A stretch of 46,099 nt of DNA, from contig NZ_SJEW01000037.1 in NCBI RefSeq assembly GCF_005930475.1, positions 1-46,099 on the forward strand. The letters are read 5' to 3'. Below the pieces are notes generated by a model. That model saw only the letters and a program-made list of their open reading frames with translations. It did no database searches and was not told the origin of the DNA. Position 1 is the stretch's first letter; each line of letters starts with the position of its first letter. The stretch comes from Modestobacter altitudinis. GTDB taxonomy: Bacteria > Actinomycetota > Actinomycetes > Mycobacteriales > Geodermatophilaceae. Below, one piece after another: positions 1-8,431 of the stretch. A program made the position numbers and the translations under genes.

Positions 1-75
1 GGAGGGGACCTCCCCGTGATGGTCGTGGAGTTCACACCGGCGACGAGGAGCGGCCCGTGCTGCCGCTTCTGCTGA
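1..75 (+). CDS. Possible 3' tail of an upstream gene (partial, unrecognised)
   Basis: Reading from base 1 gives an open frame with almost all G/C third positions, ending at TGA 73-75 (tail VEFTPATRSGPCCRFC). A second frame stays open to TAG 88-90 but has good codon use only in its last half. Either could be the end of a gene starting left of the window, and I cannot assign a family. A short GGAGG/CCTCC hairpin lies at bases 1-13. The remaining 60 bases before the rhodopsin hold no feature beyond its ribosome binding site. Confidence 0.2.
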   Translation, partial: GGDLPVMVVEFTPATRSGPCCRFC

Positions 76-136
76 CGCGGGCGGGGTAGGTGACCACAGG
101 CTGACCCATGCCGCACCCCGACCCCCCGGAGAGACC

Positions 137-1027
137 GTGGACCTGGCCGACACCCCCACGCCCGAGCTGCAGACCATGACGCTGGGCGAGTACGACCTGG
201 TCGAGTTCGCGCTGGTTGCCGCCGGGTTCGCCCTGCTGGCCTACACCCTCTACACCTGGACCAGCCGCGAGGAGCTGAGTGCCCGGTACCGCCCCTCGGC
301 CTACGCCGGGCTGTGCATCGGGGCGGTGGCCACGCTGTCCTACGCCGTCCTGTTCCTCCGCTGGGGCACCGGCTTCGACCTGGCCGGGAACGTCTACGTG
401 CCGAACGAGGAGGCGCGGCTGTCGCTGTCGCCGCGCTACATCGACTGGTCGGTCACCGTGCCGCTGCTGACCGTCGAACTGCTCGCGGTGTGCTCGATCG
501 CCGGTGCGCGGGCCCGGGCGCTGCGGGCGAGCACGATGACCGCGGCCTTCCTCATGATCCTCACCGGGTACCTCGGCTCCCAGGTGCTGGACTCCGGCCG
601 CAGCACCGTGGCACTGGTCGTCTGGGGGCTGGTCAGCACGGTGTTCTTCGGCTACCTCTACCTCGCCCTGGTCCAGGCGGTCCGGGAGTCGCTGCCGACG
701 ATGGGCCCGGAGGCGGCGGTCAGCCTGCGCAACGCCACGATCGTGCTGCTGGCCACCTTCGGGGTGTACCCGCTGGTCTACGCGGTGCCGGTGTTCGCCG
801 ACGTGACCTCGACCTGGTTGACGACCATGCAGCTGGCCTACTCGGCGGCCGACGTGCTGGCGAAGGTGGGCTTCGGGATGCTGGTGCACAAGGTCGCGAA
901 GCTGCGCACCGCGGAGGACGTCGTGGCCGGTCGCGAGACCCATCCCGAGCCGGTCTGGGTGAGCGACGTGCACAAGAGCGACGCCGTGCTGCCGGCCATC
1001 GCACCGACTGGGACGATCCACCGGTGA
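137..1027 (+). CDS. Microbial (type I) rhodopsin, probable outward proton pump
   Basis: A 296-residue seven-helix retinal protein. Helix C reads RYIDWSVTVPLLTVE, placing Arg100, Asp103 (proton acceptor), Thr107 and Glu114 (donor) at bacteriorhodopsin positions 82, 85, 89 and 96, a DTE pump motif. Leu111 sits at the colour-tuning position 93, which usually means green absorption. Helix G carries Asp239 and the retinal Lys243 in ADVLAKVGFG. Trp163 matches W138, so the carotenoid-antenna window of xanthorhodopsin looks closed. Phe208 replaces the near-universal retinal-packing Trp182. The GTG start at 137 has GGAGAG six bases upstream; an in-frame ATG at 176 would shorten the N-terminus by 13 residues but lacks a good site. 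The last four bases overlap the next gene. No retinal-forming oxygenase or lycopene cyclase is in the window. Rhodopsin identity is certain; pumping and its direction are inferred from motifs. Confidence 0.95.
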   Translation: MDLADTPTPELQTMTLGEYDLVEFALVAAGFALLAYTLYTWTSREELSARYRPSAYAGLCIGAVATLSYAVLFLRWGTGFDLAGNVYVPNEEARLSLSPRYIDWSVTVPLLTVELLAVCSIAGARARALRASTMTAAFLMILTGYLGSQVLDSGRSTVALVVWGLVSTVFFGYLYLALVQAVRESLPTMGPEAAVSLRNATIVLLATFGVYPLVYAVPVFADVTSTWLTTMQLAYSAADVLAKVGFGMLVHKVAKLRTAEDVVAGRETHPEPVWVSDVHKSDAVLPAIAPTGTIHR

Positions 1028-1527
1028 GCGCAGCTGCTGGGGCCGACCGCGAGACCCTGACGTACTCCGACTTCGGGCGGGCCGCCCGGGACCTGGCACA
1101 GCAGGTCGCCGACAGCGGCTTCGAGCCCGACATCATCCTGTCCATCGCCCGCGGCGGGCTGTTCCTCGGCGGGGCGCTGGGCTACGCGCTGGACGTCAAG
1201 AACCTCTTCGTGATGAACGTCGAGTTCTACACCGGCGTCGACGAGCGGCTCGAGCTGCCGGTGGTCCTGCCGCCGACCCTCGACGTCGTCGACCTGCGCG
1301 GGACCACGGTGCTCATCGCCGACGACGTCGCCGACACCGGCAAGACCCTCGAGCTGGTCAAGGACTTCTGCGCCGGCCACGTCACCGAGGTGCGCACCGC
1401 CGTCATCTACGAGAAGCCGCGCTCGCTGGTGAGCTGCGACTACGCCTGGAAGCGGACCGACGCGTGGATCGACTTCCCGTGGTCGACGTTGCCGCCGGTC
1501 GTCTCCCGCGGCGGCTCAGGCCACTAA
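1024..1527 (+). CDS. Phosphoribosyltransferase, hypoxanthine/xanthine-guanine type
   Basis: A 167-residue protein of the type I PRTase fold. The PRPP-binding motif is VLIADDVADTGKTL, with SIARGGLF as the upstream loop. The C-terminal hood DAWIDFPWST resembles the WIxFPW ending of archaeal and actinobacterial xanthine/hypoxanthine-guanine PRTases, so it probably joins a purine base to PRPP. It starts at GTG 1024, inside the rhodopsin stop (GTGA overlap), which implies co-translation from one mRNA. Its 3' end overlaps the convergent methyltransferase by 12 bases. The base specificity cannot be read from sequence, and why it is coupled to a rhodopsin is unknown. Confidence 0.88.
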   Translation: MSAAAGADRETLTYSDFGRAARDLAQQVADSGFEPDIILSIARGGLFLGGALGYALDVKNLFVMNVEFYTGVDERLELPVVLPPTLDVVDLRGTTVLIADDVADTGKTLELVKDFCAGHVTEVRTAVIYEKPRSLVSCDYAWKRTDAWIDFPWSTLPPVVSRGGSGH

Positions 1528-2598
1528 TCGGTACACGCGGAAGAAGCCGGCGTCCACGGGGAGGACCTCCACGTCGGTGAAGCCGGCCTGCTGGGCGTAG
1601 CGGCGGAGCAGGGCCGGGCGCATGACCGTGCCCGTCGCCGCCGAGGGGCCGTGGGACCGGCCGTCCGGCAGGCAGCAGAGCAGGCTGTAGCCGTACATCA
1701 GCCGGTCGACCTGGTCACCGGGCGCGGTGAACTCCTCGGCGACCGCCTCGTCGAGCACCAGCACCGTCCCACCCGGGCGGACCAGCCGGCGCATCGCAGC
1801 CAGCACACCGACCGGGTCGGGCATGTCGTGCACGCACTCGACGGCGGTGACCAGGTCGTACGCCGCCGCGGCCGCCAGCTCCCGGACATCGGTGGTGCTG
1901 AAGGTGACCCGCTCCGCGACGCCGGCCTCGACCGCGTGCCGGCGGCCGCGCTCGACCGAGGGCTCGTCGACGTCGAACCCGTCGACCCGCACGGTCGGCC
2001 AGCGACCGGCGATGGCGATCGTGGACCAGCCGTACCCGCAGCCGACGTCGGCGACCCGGCCGCCGGCCCGGAGGACGTCGTCCAGGCCGGGCACCGCGGG
2101 GAGCACCTCGTCGACCAGCGGTCCGGCCAGGAAGGGGCGGTTCGCCGCGGCCTGGGCGTCCCGGACCTCGTCCCCCAGGTCCGCCCACGACAGCGTGCGT
2201 GCGCCGCGGTACACCTGAGCCAGCTGCGGCAGGTGGCGCACGAAGGCAGCTGCCGCGTCGGCCAACGGCATGAGGTACGCGGGGTCCAGCTCGTCGACGA
2301 GCACGGCGCGGTGCTCCGCGGGGAGGGCGAAGCGCCGCTCCTCGGGCGGGGCCGTCGGTTCCACCACGGTGAGGTAGCCCGCGACGGCCTGCTGCTCCAG
2401 CCACTCCCGGGTGTACCGTCCGTCCGTGCCCGCGCGTTCGGCCAGCTCGGGGGCGGTGACCGGCCCGCCGTCGGCCAGGCAGCGGTACCAGCCGAGCCGG
2501 TGGCCGAGGGATGCTGCCGCCATCTCGAAGCTGCCGACCACCGCGGCGAGCATCCGGTCGGCGAGGGCGGGAAGCGCAGGCGCTGACGTCGTCGTCAT
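1516..2598 (-). CDS. Class I SAM-dependent methyltransferase with N-terminal winged helix
   Basis: A 360-residue protein. The first ~100 residues resemble the helical/winged-helix dimerisation domain of small-molecule methyltransferases (APELAERAGTDGRYTREWL). A Rossmann SAM domain follows: motif I is VADVGCGYGWSTIAIA at about residue 180, then FDVDEPSV (acidic ribose-binding strand) and VTAVECVHDMPDP (post-II). The layout is that of the S30AH/rhamnosyl O-methyltransferase-like family found widely in actinobacteria. The substrate cannot be told. The ATG start lies 44 bases downstream of the chemoreceptor stop on the same strand, so co-transcription is possible. The ends of this gene and the rhodopsin-linked PRTase overlap tail to tail. 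Confidence 0.85.
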   Translation of the reverse strand: MTTTSAPALPALADRMLAAVVGSFEMAAASLGHRLGWYRCLADGGPVTAPELAERAGTDGRYTREWLEQQAVAGYLTVVEPTAPPEERRFALPAEHRAVLVDELDPAYLMPLADAAAAFVRHLPQLAQVYRGARTLSWADLGDEVRDAQAAANRPFLAGPLVDEVLPAVPGLDDVLRAGGRVADVGCGYGWSTIAIAGRWPTVRVDGFDVDEPSVERGRRHAVEAGVAERVTFSTTDVRELAAAAAYDLVTAVECVHDMPDPVGVLAAMRRLVRPGGTVLVLDEAVAEEFTAPGDQVDRLMYGYSLLCCLPDGRSHGPSAATGTVMRPALLRRYAQQAGFTDVEVLPVDAGFFRVYRLVA

Positions 2599-2642
2599 GC
2601 CCGACGAGTGTGTCCCTGCCCGCCGGTGGTGCGCCAGGGGTG

Positions 2643-4220
2643 TCAGTAGCGGAACCGGCCGACGGCGGTGCTGAGCTCGGCGGCGAGCCGGGCGGTCTCG
2701 TCGATCGCGACCTGGGCATCGGCCATCGCCCGGGTGGTGGAGCTGGTCGCCTCGGCCACCGACCCGACGCTGCCGGCGATCTGACCGACCCCGGAGGCGG
2801 CCTCGGCGACGCTGCGGCTCATCTCGGCGGCCGTCGCCGTCTGCTCCTCCACGGCGGCGGCGATGGTGCCCTGCGCGTCGTTGATCCGCGCGATGACCGC
2901 GGCGATCTCCCCGATGGCCGCGACCGCACCGCGGGTGTCGGCCTGGATGCCCTCCACCCGCGCGGTGATGTCCTGGGTCGCCTTCGCGGTCTCCTGCGCC
3001 AGTTCCTTGACCTCGTTGGCGACCACGGCGAACCCCTTGCCTGCCTCGCCGGCCCGAGCGGCCTCGATGGTGGCGTTGAGCGCCAGCAGGTTGGTCTGCT
3101 CGGCGATCGAGGTGATCACCCCGACCACGGTGGCGATCTCGGTCGAGGACTCCCCCAGCTTGCCCACGGTGGCGGTGGCCGACTCCGCCGCCCCGACGGC
3201 CTGACCGGCGATCCGGGCGACGTCGGCCGCGTTCTGTGCGATCTCCCGGATCGAGCTGCCCATCTGGTCGGTGCCGGCCGCCACCGTCTGCACGTTCCCC
3301 GACACCTGCTCGGCGGTGGCGGCGACCCGGCCGGTCTGCGTCGCGGACTCCCCCGCCAGCCGGGTCATGTCCTGCGCGGTCGCCGAGAGCTCCTCGGTGG
3401 CCGAGGCCAGCGTCGTGGACCCGTCGCCGATCGTGGTGAGCAGCCCGCGCATGGTCTCCATCGAGGCCTCCAGCGCGGTGGCGATCGCCCCGACCTCGTC
3501 GGTGCTGGTGACGCCGGTGCTGCCGCGCAGGTCGCCCGCGGCCAGGCCGGCGACGACGGCGCGCACCCGCTGCAGCGGGCGGACCACCGACCGGGTCACC
3601 ACCCAGCCGAGCACGCTGAGCAGGAGGACGGCACCGATGCCGACGGCGATGGAGGAGGCGATCGCCGACTCACGCTGCTGCCGGCTCTCCGCGGCCGCCG
3701 CAGCGGCCTCGGCGCCGACGGCGGCGCTCACCGCCGGGAGCGCCTGCTCCAGGCCGTCGAACGCGCGGAGGAACTGCGGGTACGCGGCGGTCGCCGTGAC
3801 CCGGTCGGTCCCGGCGAGGGTGACGATCTGCTGCCCGGAGGTCAGGTAGGCGTCGACCTCGTCGGCCACCGAGTCGACGGCCGCGGCGACGTCCCCGCCC
3901 AGGCCACCGTCCCGGACGGCGGCCAACGAGGCCTGCAGCGTGCTGGCGTGGTCCTTCAGGTCGGTGACCGCGGACGCGTACGAGCTGCCGCCGCCGTCGA
4001 GCAGGGCCTGCAGCACGTCGGCCCGGACGGCGTCGTGCATCATGTCCGCCTCCAGCGCCGAGCCGGTCGCCGTCGTGGTCAGCAGCAGTTCGTCGGTGCG
4101 CTCGCCGGTGTCCTGCAGCGCGGTGACGGCGATGACGCCGAAGACCCCGAGAGCGAGGGACCCGGCCCCCACCAGGGCGGACAACTTGACACCGAGTGGG
4201 CGGTCGGTCCACCAGGTCAT
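2643..4220 (-). CDS. Methyl-accepting chemotaxis protein
   Basis: A 525-residue transmembrane chemoreceptor. TM1 is about residues 10-35; a ~150-residue helical extracytoplasmic sensor with no recognised ligand site follows; TM2 is about 187-209, HAMP about 210-262, then the long cytoplasmic coiled coil. The kinase-control tip [20 protein letters not shown] is near residue 370, flanked by Glu/Ala-rich methylation helices. The ATG at 4220 is chosen because AGGAG lies five bases upstream; the frame stays open further upstream but without a site. The protein ends soon after the coiled coil, with no CheB/R-tethering pentapeptide. No che or flagellar genes are in the window, so its array partners are elsewhere. 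The ligand is unknown. Confidence 0.95.
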   Translation of the reverse strand: MTWWTDRPLGVKLSALVGAGSLALGVFGVIAVTALQDTGERTDELLLTTTATGSALEADMMHDAVRADVLQALLDGGGSSYASAVTDLKDHASTLQASLAAVRDGGLGGDVAAAVDSVADEVDAYLTSGQQIVTLAGTDRVTATAAYPQFLRAFDGLEQALPAVSAAVGAEAAAAAAESRQQRESAIASSIAVGIGAVLLLSVLGWVVTRSVVRPLQRVRAVVAGLAAGDLRGSTGVTSTDEVGAIATALEASMETMRGLLTTIGDGSTTLASATEELSATAQDMTRLAGESATQTGRVAATAEQVSGNVQTVAAGTDQMGSSIREIAQNAADVARIAGQAVGAAESATATVGKLGESSTEIATVVGVITSIAEQTNLLALNATIEAARAGEAGKGFAVVANEVKELAQETAKATQDITARVEGIQADTRGAVAAIGEIAAVIARINDAQGTIAAAVEEQTATAAEMSRSVAEAASGVGQIAGSVGSVAEATSSTTRAMADAQVAIDETARLAAELSTAVGRFRY

Positions 4221-4348
4221 GGGGTCTCCTCTGGCAGCGACGTGAGTGCGGTCACACCGTCGATGCCCAGAGGTTCGGCCGCCCGCCGTCCCACTCCAGC
4301 CGTGGCGCGGACTTCTCGCGGACCTTCTCGTTCCGCTCGGGCGCTGGA

Positions 4349-5530
4349 TCAGGACCGGGTGCTGGCCGTGACCGTGAACGTGGGGTCGCGGGTGACCTGC
4401 CGGGTCGGGCCGACGATGCGGCGCAGCGCGTCGCGGTGCGGCAGGTGGCTGTTGTAGACGCACCACAGCTCGCCCCCCGGGCGCAGCACCCGGGCGGCGC
4501 CGGCGAACAGCCGGTGCGCCAGCGTCTCGGAGACCGCGACCCCGGCGTGGAACGGCGGGTTGCAGACGACGAGGTCGACGCTGCCCGCCGGCAGGCTGCC
4601 GGCGGCGTCGTCCCGGACGACCCGCACTCGGTCGGCCAGCCCGTTGGCGGCGACCGTGGCCACGGCCGAGGCCACCGCGGCCGCGGACTGGTCCACGCCG
4701 ACGACCGCCAGCCCGGGCCGGGCTGCGGCCAGCGCGACCGCCAGGACCCCGGTGCCGCAGCCGAGGTCGACCGCCGATGCAGCGTCGGGGACGGCGCCGG
4801 GCAGCGCACCGAGCAGCGTCCGGGTGCCGCGGTCGACCTTGACCCCGGCGAACGCCGAGCCGTGCGCGCAGACGGTGAGGCCGAGGTCGGCGTGCTCCCG
4901 GCAGACCGGGAAGGAGCTCTGCACCGGGCGGGGGCCGCGGGCGACGAGCACCCGGGACTTCTGCCGGGCCAGGGTGGCGTGCACGTCGGTGAAGCCCTCG
5001 GCCAGCACGTCGTTCATGCCGAGCGTCATGTGCTTGACCCGGCCGCCCACGTAGAGGGTCACCTCCGGGTCGGCGCCGGTGGCCACCACCTGGACCAGTT
5101 CCCGCAGCGCGTCGCGGCTCTTGGGTGCCTTCGCCAGCACGACCCGCGCGCCGCGCAGCAGGTCGGCGTCCAGCTGCGGCACCGAGCGGTAGCTGCCGAC
5201 GTGCCCGGTCCGCTCGGCGTTGGCCGCCAGCGCCAGCTCACCGACCAGCAGGTCCTGGTGGACCCGGACGTCGGTGGCGCCGTGCAGCGCGACGGCGCCC
5301 AGGGTCAGCGCGCCGTGACCGTCGTCCACCACGACCACCGCGCCGGGGTGGGCGGCGAGGTCGGCAGCGGCCTCGTCGAGGAGCAGCCGGTCGGTGGCGT
5401 CGACGGCCACCAGGTCGGGTGCGTCGACGTCGGGCTCACGACGCAGCTGGGCGAAGAGCGGAAGGACCCCTCTGCCCCCCACGCCTCGCGAGCTCGGCGC
5501 GGGCCCCTGCAGAGGGGCCGGGAACGACAT
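4349..5530 (-). CDS. RsmC/RlmG-like class I methyltransferase
   Basis: About 393 residues if translated from ATG 5530. The N-terminal half is the degenerate Rossmann domain of RsmC/RlmG proteins ([20 protein letters not shown], later [13 protein letters not shown]). The C-terminal half is catalytic: SAM motif [16 protein letters not shown] and the N-methylating NPPF motif in [10 protein letters not shown]. The family methylates guanine N2 in 16S or 23S rRNA. The first ~23 codons lie inside a repeat hairpin (5460-5526) also found at other gene ends, so this N-terminus is probably not ancestral. In-frame GTG 5482 or a start further in (about [12 protein letters not shown]) are alternatives. It follows msrA on the same strand, 11 bases after its stop. 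The 128 bases between this gene's stop and the chemoreceptor start hold nothing I can name. Confidence 0.85.
   Translation of the reverse strand: MSFPAPLQGPAPSSRGVGGRGVLPLFAQLRREPDVDAPDLVAVDATDRLLLDEAAADLAAHPGAVVVVDDGHGALTLGAVALHGATDVRVHQDLLVGELALAANAERTGHVGSYRSVPQLDADLLRGARVVLAKAPKSRDALRELVQVVATGADPEVTLYVGGRVKHMTLGMNDVLAEGFTDVHATLARQKSRVLVARGPRPVQSSFPVCREHADLGLTVCAHGSAFAGVKVDRGTRTLLGALPGAVPDAASAVDLGCGTGVLAVALAAARPGLAVVGVDQSAAAVASAVATVAANGLADRVRVVRDDAAGSLPAGSVDLVVCNPPFHAGVAVSETLAHRLFAGAARVLRPGGELWCVYNSHLPHRDALRRIVGPTRQVTRDPTFTVTASTRS
5460..5526 (-). repeat. Gene-end hairpin element, copy 1
   Basis: A ~67-bp element matching copies at 14067, 27318 and 41634. On the minus strand the outer arms are GGCCCCTCTGC and GCAGAGGGGTCC, enclosing GCAGGGGCCCGCGCCGAGC and GCGAGGCGTGGGGGG. 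It lies 15 bases past the msrA stop, fitting a transcription terminator or attenuator for msrA, and overlaps the 5' end of the downstream methyltransferase. Pairing is seen in sequence; the role is inferred. Confidence 0.7.
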
Positions 5531-5541
5531 CCGGTCCCTCG

Positions 5542-6195
5542 TCAGACGCCGGGCAGGCCGACGGGGCAGGCGACGCCGGTGGAGTTCACCGGGCAGTAGC
5601 CGTTCGGGACCTTGTACAGGTACTGCTGGTGGTAGCCCTCGGCGTGGTAGAACTCGCCGAGCGGGGCGATCTCGGTGGTGATCTCGCCGTAGCCGGCCGC
5701 CGTCAGCCGCTCCTGGAACAGGTCGCGGCTGAGCTTGGCGGCCGCCTCCTGCTCGGGGCCCTGGGTGTAGACGGCCGAGCGGTACTGGGTGCCGACGTCG
5801 TTGCCCTGGCGCATGCCCTGGGTCGGGTCGTGCTCCTCCCAGAACTCCTTGAGCAGGCGGTCGTAGGAGATGACGGCCGGGTCGAAGACGACCAGCACGA
5901 CCTCGGTGTGGCCGGTGCGTGCCGAGCAGACCTCGTCGTAGGTGGGGTGCGGGGTGTGGCCACCGGCGTAACCGGCTGCGGTGGACCAGACGCCCGGGGT
6001 CTCCCAGAACACCTTCTCGACACCCCAGAAGCAGCCGGCGCCGAAGACGGCGGTCTGCATGCCGTCGGGGAACGGCGGCTGGATGCGGTTGCCGTTGACC
6101 GCGTGCACCTCGGGGACGCGGTAGGTCGGCTCGCCACGGCCGGCCAGGGCGTCCTCCGCCGTGACCGGCTGGGTCTTGGCGCGGGAGAAGAACAT
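5542..6195 (-). CDS. msrA: Peptide-methionine (S)-S-oxide reductase MsrA
   Basis: A 217-residue cytoplasmic protein that reduces the S epimer of methionine sulfoxide in proteins. The catalytic motif [13 protein letters not shown] has the nucleophile Cys55. The family signatures [28 protein letters not shown] and [11 protein letters not shown] are present. Cysteines in the C-terminal [14 protein letters not shown] are the likely resolving pair for thioredoxin recycling. Length is typical for the long bacterial form. The start ATG 6195 is preceded by TAGGAT six bases upstream, a -10 box placed for a leaderless mRNA. The stop is followed by hairpin element copy 1. No msrB is adjacent. Confidence 0.96.
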   Translation of the reverse strand: MFFSRAKTQPVTAEDALAGRGEPTYRVPEVHAVNGNRIQPPFPDGMQTAVFGAGCFWGVEKVFWETPGVWSTAAGYAGGHTPHPTYDEVCSARTGHTEVVLVVFDPAVISYDRLLKEFWEEHDPTQGMRQGNDVGTQYRSAVYTQGPEQEAAAKLSRDLFQERLTAAGYGEITTEIAPLGEFYHAEGYHQQYLYKVPNGYCPVNSTGVACPVGLPGV

Positions 6196-6201
6196 GCCTC
6201 G

Positions 6202-6207
6202 ATCCTA
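6202..6207 (-). promoter_or_regulatory. Putative leaderless -10 box of msrA
   Basis: TAGGAT on the minus strand, six bases before the msrA ATG. It fits the actinobacterial TANNNT -10 consensus and would start transcription at or next to the start codon. No clear -35 is visible. Confidence 0.45.
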
Positions 6208-6281
6208 GGTCCGCGCTGCGACAACGGTCGCCGTCCGCCATTGTGGCCACTTCGGCGGACGAGGGACGGAGCGCACTGCAC

Positions 6282-7046
6282 ATGACGACAGAGCTGTCGG
6301 GTCGGGTGGCCCTGGTGACCGGAGCCGCGAGCGGGCTGGGCCGGGCGGTGGCGGCCGCGCTGGCCGAGGCCGGGGCCACCGTGGTGCTGGGCGACATCGA
6401 CACCGCCGGGGCGGAGAAGACCCGGGCCGAGATCGGGGACCGCGCCGAGGTGGTCGCGCTGGACGTCACCGACGACGACGCGCGCCGCCGGGTGGTCGCC
6501 GACCTGTTCGCCCGGCACGGCGACGCCTTCGACCTGCTGGTCAACGTCGCGGGCATCGACCGGCCCGGCTACATCACCGACATCGACCTCGCCGACTACC
6601 GGATGGTGCACGCGGTCAACTGCGAGGGCCCGGTGTTCCTGACCAGCGAGTTCCTCAAGGTGGTGCAGCAGCGGCCGGCCGACACCGTCGCCGACGTGGT
6701 GCACGTGACCTCGCTGTCCGCGGTGACCTCGGGGGCCGGGGCGATCGCCTACAACAGCTCGAAGGCGGCGTTCCGCAGCGCCACCCGGTGCATCCAGCGG
6801 GAGCTGCGGGAGAAGGCGACCGTGGACGCGGACGGGGCGGAGACCCCGTTCCCGGCCCGCGTGCACAGCATCGTGCCGGCCGCGATGGACACCCCGATGA
6901 TGGAGCGCTGGGGGATCCCGGCGCACCGGATGATGCCGCCGGCCGACGTCGCCCGGATGGTGCTGACGATGGTCACGATGCCGGACACCAGCTTCGTGCC
7001 CGAGGTGTTCGTGGTGCCGCGCAACGAGCCGGACTTCCCGCGGTGA
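6282..7046 (+). CDS. SDR family oxidoreductase
   Basis: A 254-residue classical short-chain dehydrogenase. The nucleotide loop is TGAASGLG; an Asp in LGDIDTAG after beta-2 favours NAD(H). NVAGIDRPG stands in place of the usual NNAG; the catalytic Ser is in VTSLSAV and Tyr-x-x-x-Lys in AYNSSKAAF. The ATG at 6282 is preferred, with GGACGGAG about ten bases upstream; GTG 6243 would add 13 residues. The last four bases overlap the following MDR gene, so the two reductases are co-translated and probably act in one pathway. The substrate is unknown. The 86 bases shared with divergent msrA carry both promoters. Confidence 0.9.
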   Translation: MTTELSGRVALVTGAASGLGRAVAAALAEAGATVVLGDIDTAGAEKTRAEIGDRAEVVALDVTDDDARRRVVADLFARHGDAFDLLVNVAGIDRPGYITDIDLADYRMVHAVNCEGPVFLTSEFLKVVQQRPADTVADVVHVTSLSAVTSGAGAIAYNSSKAAFRSATRCIQRELREKATVDADGAETPFPARVHSIVPAAMDTPMMERWGIPAHRMMPPADVARMVLTMVTMPDTSFVPEVFVVPRNEPDFPR

Positions 7047-8062
7047 GCATCCCGACCCGGGAGTGGCGGCTGGTCCGCCGGCCGCACGGCGAGCCGGTGG
7101 ACGCCGACTTCGCCCTGGTCACCGGTGAGCGCCCGGACCCCCAGCCCGGCGAGGTGGTCGTGCGGACGATCGCGATGTCGGTCGACCCGTACATGCGGGG
7201 CCGGATGAACGCGACGAAGTCCTACGCACCCAGCTGGGAGCTGGGCGAGACGATGCAGGGCGGAGCCATCGGGCAGGTCGTCACCTCACGCTCGGACGAC
7301 GTGCCCGAGGGCGCGCTCGTCCTGCACGGGGCGGGCTGGCGGGACGTCGCCGTGCTGCCGGCCGCGCACGTGTCGGTGGTCCAGCCGCTGCCCGGCCTGC
7401 CGCTGTCGCTGTACCTCGGCGTGCTCGGCATGCCCGGGCTGACCGCCTGGGCGGGGCTGTTCCGGCTGGCGTCGTTCCAGTCCGGCGACGCGGTGTTCGT
7501 GTCCGGGGCGGCCGGCGCGGTGGGCAGCCTGGTCGGGCAGTTCGCCCGGCTGCGCGGGGCCTCCCGGGTGGTCGGCAGCGCCGGGACGCCGGAGAAGGTG
7601 GCCTGGCTGCGGTCCATCGGCTTCGACGCGGCCTTCGACTACCACGACGGCGCGGTCGCGGACCTGCTCGCCGGTGCCGCCCCGGACGGGATCGACGTCT
7701 TCTTCGACAACGTCGGCGGCGAGCACCTGGAGGCGGCGATCACCTCGTTCCGGACGTTCGGCCGGGCGGCGCTGTGCGGGTCGATCTCGAACTACAACGC
7801 GGTCAGCGCGCCGCCGGGGCCGCGGAACCTGGGCCTCGTCGTGGGCAAGCAGTTGTCCCTGCGGGGGTTCATCGTCGGCTCGCACGCCGACCTGCGGCCG
7901 GAGTTCGTCACCGCGGTGTCGGGGTGGTTGCGCGAGGGGTCGGTGGTGGCGCGGGAGACCGTCGTCGAGGGGCTGGACTCCGCCGTGGACGCGTTCCGCG
8001 CACTGCTGAGCGGGGGCAACACCGGGAAGATGGTCGTCCGGATGGGGCCCGACCCGAGCTGA
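7043..8062 (+). CDS. NADP-dependent MDR oxidoreductase (leukotriene B4 dehydrogenase-like)
   Basis: A 339-residue zinc-independent medium-chain reductase. The N-terminal PTREWRLVRRPHGEP and DPYMRGRM are signatures of the LTB4 12-hydroxydehydrogenase/prostaglandin reductase branch (YncB/CurA relatives). The coenzyme loop is SGAAGAVGSLVGQFA, and FDNVGGEHLEAAI marks the active-site region. Members reduce the double bond of alpha,beta-unsaturated ketones and aldehydes with NADPH. GTG 7043 overlaps the SDR stop (GTGA). A hairpin at 8071-8103 follows. The physiological substrate is not inferable. Confidence 0.92.
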   Translation: MSIPTREWRLVRRPHGEPVDADFALVTGERPDPQPGEVVVRTIAMSVDPYMRGRMNATKSYAPSWELGETMQGGAIGQVVTSRSDDVPEGALVLHGAGWRDVAVLPAAHVSVVQPLPGLPLSLYLGVLGMPGLTAWAGLFRLASFQSGDAVFVSGAAGAVGSLVGQFARLRGASRVVGSAGTPEKVAWLRSIGFDAAFDYHDGAVADLLAGAAPDGIDVFFDNVGGEHLEAAITSFRTFGRAALCGSISNYNAVSAPPGPRNLGLVVGKQLSLRGFIVGSHADLRPEFVTAVSGWLREGSVVARETVVEGLDSAVDAFRALLSGGNTGKMVVRMGPDPS

Positions 8063-8070
8063 TCGACGGT

Positions 8071-8103
8071 GCCCGGGGACGGCGGCCTGCGCCCTCCCCG
8101 GGC
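8071..8103 (+). terminator. Hairpin terminator after the SDR/MDR pair
   Basis: Perfect 9-bp stem GCCCGGGGA / TCCCCGGGC with a 15-base loop, eight bases after the MDR stop. There is no U-tract, as is usual in GC-rich actinobacteria. Confidence 0.55.
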
Positions 8104-8146
8104 GCGGTCTGGTTGACCGGTCGACGATCCGGGCAGAGTGCTGATC

Positions 8147-8356
8147 ATGTGGCTCTTCCTCACCCGCCGGTTCCGCATGTGGGTCCTGCTCACCGTCCTC
8201 GCCCCGCTGGCCACCAGTGTGCTGCGCCGCCTCGGGCTGGCCCTGCAGAAGCGCAACGGCCCGACCGCCCTGAGCAACGGCTTGCTGAAGGCCGGCGACG
8301 TCGGCGACCGGGCACGCGTCAAGCTGGGGGGCAAGCCCCGCCGCCGCGGTCGCTGA
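8147..8356 (+). CDS. Small basic membrane protein, unknown function
   Basis: A protein of 69 residues from ATG 8147, or 72 from GTG 8138. I do not recognise the family. One hydrophobic helix (FRMWVLLTVLAPLATSVL) is followed by a basic tail ending KLGGKPRRRGR, suggesting a single-span protein with a cytoplasmic positive tail. Codon use is typical of the window and AGAG lies eight bases before the ATG. It sits between two hairpin-bounded units and appears monocistronic. Confidence 0.6.
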   Translation: MWLFLTRRFRMWVLLTVLAPLATSVLRRLGLALQKRNGPTALSNGLLKAGDVGDRARVKLGGKPRRRGR

Positions 8357-8431
8357 CGGACGGGTGGGGGCCCCGTCGCGGCCGCCGCGACGGACCCCGC
8401 CGGACCGCATCCGCCGACACCGAAGGACACC

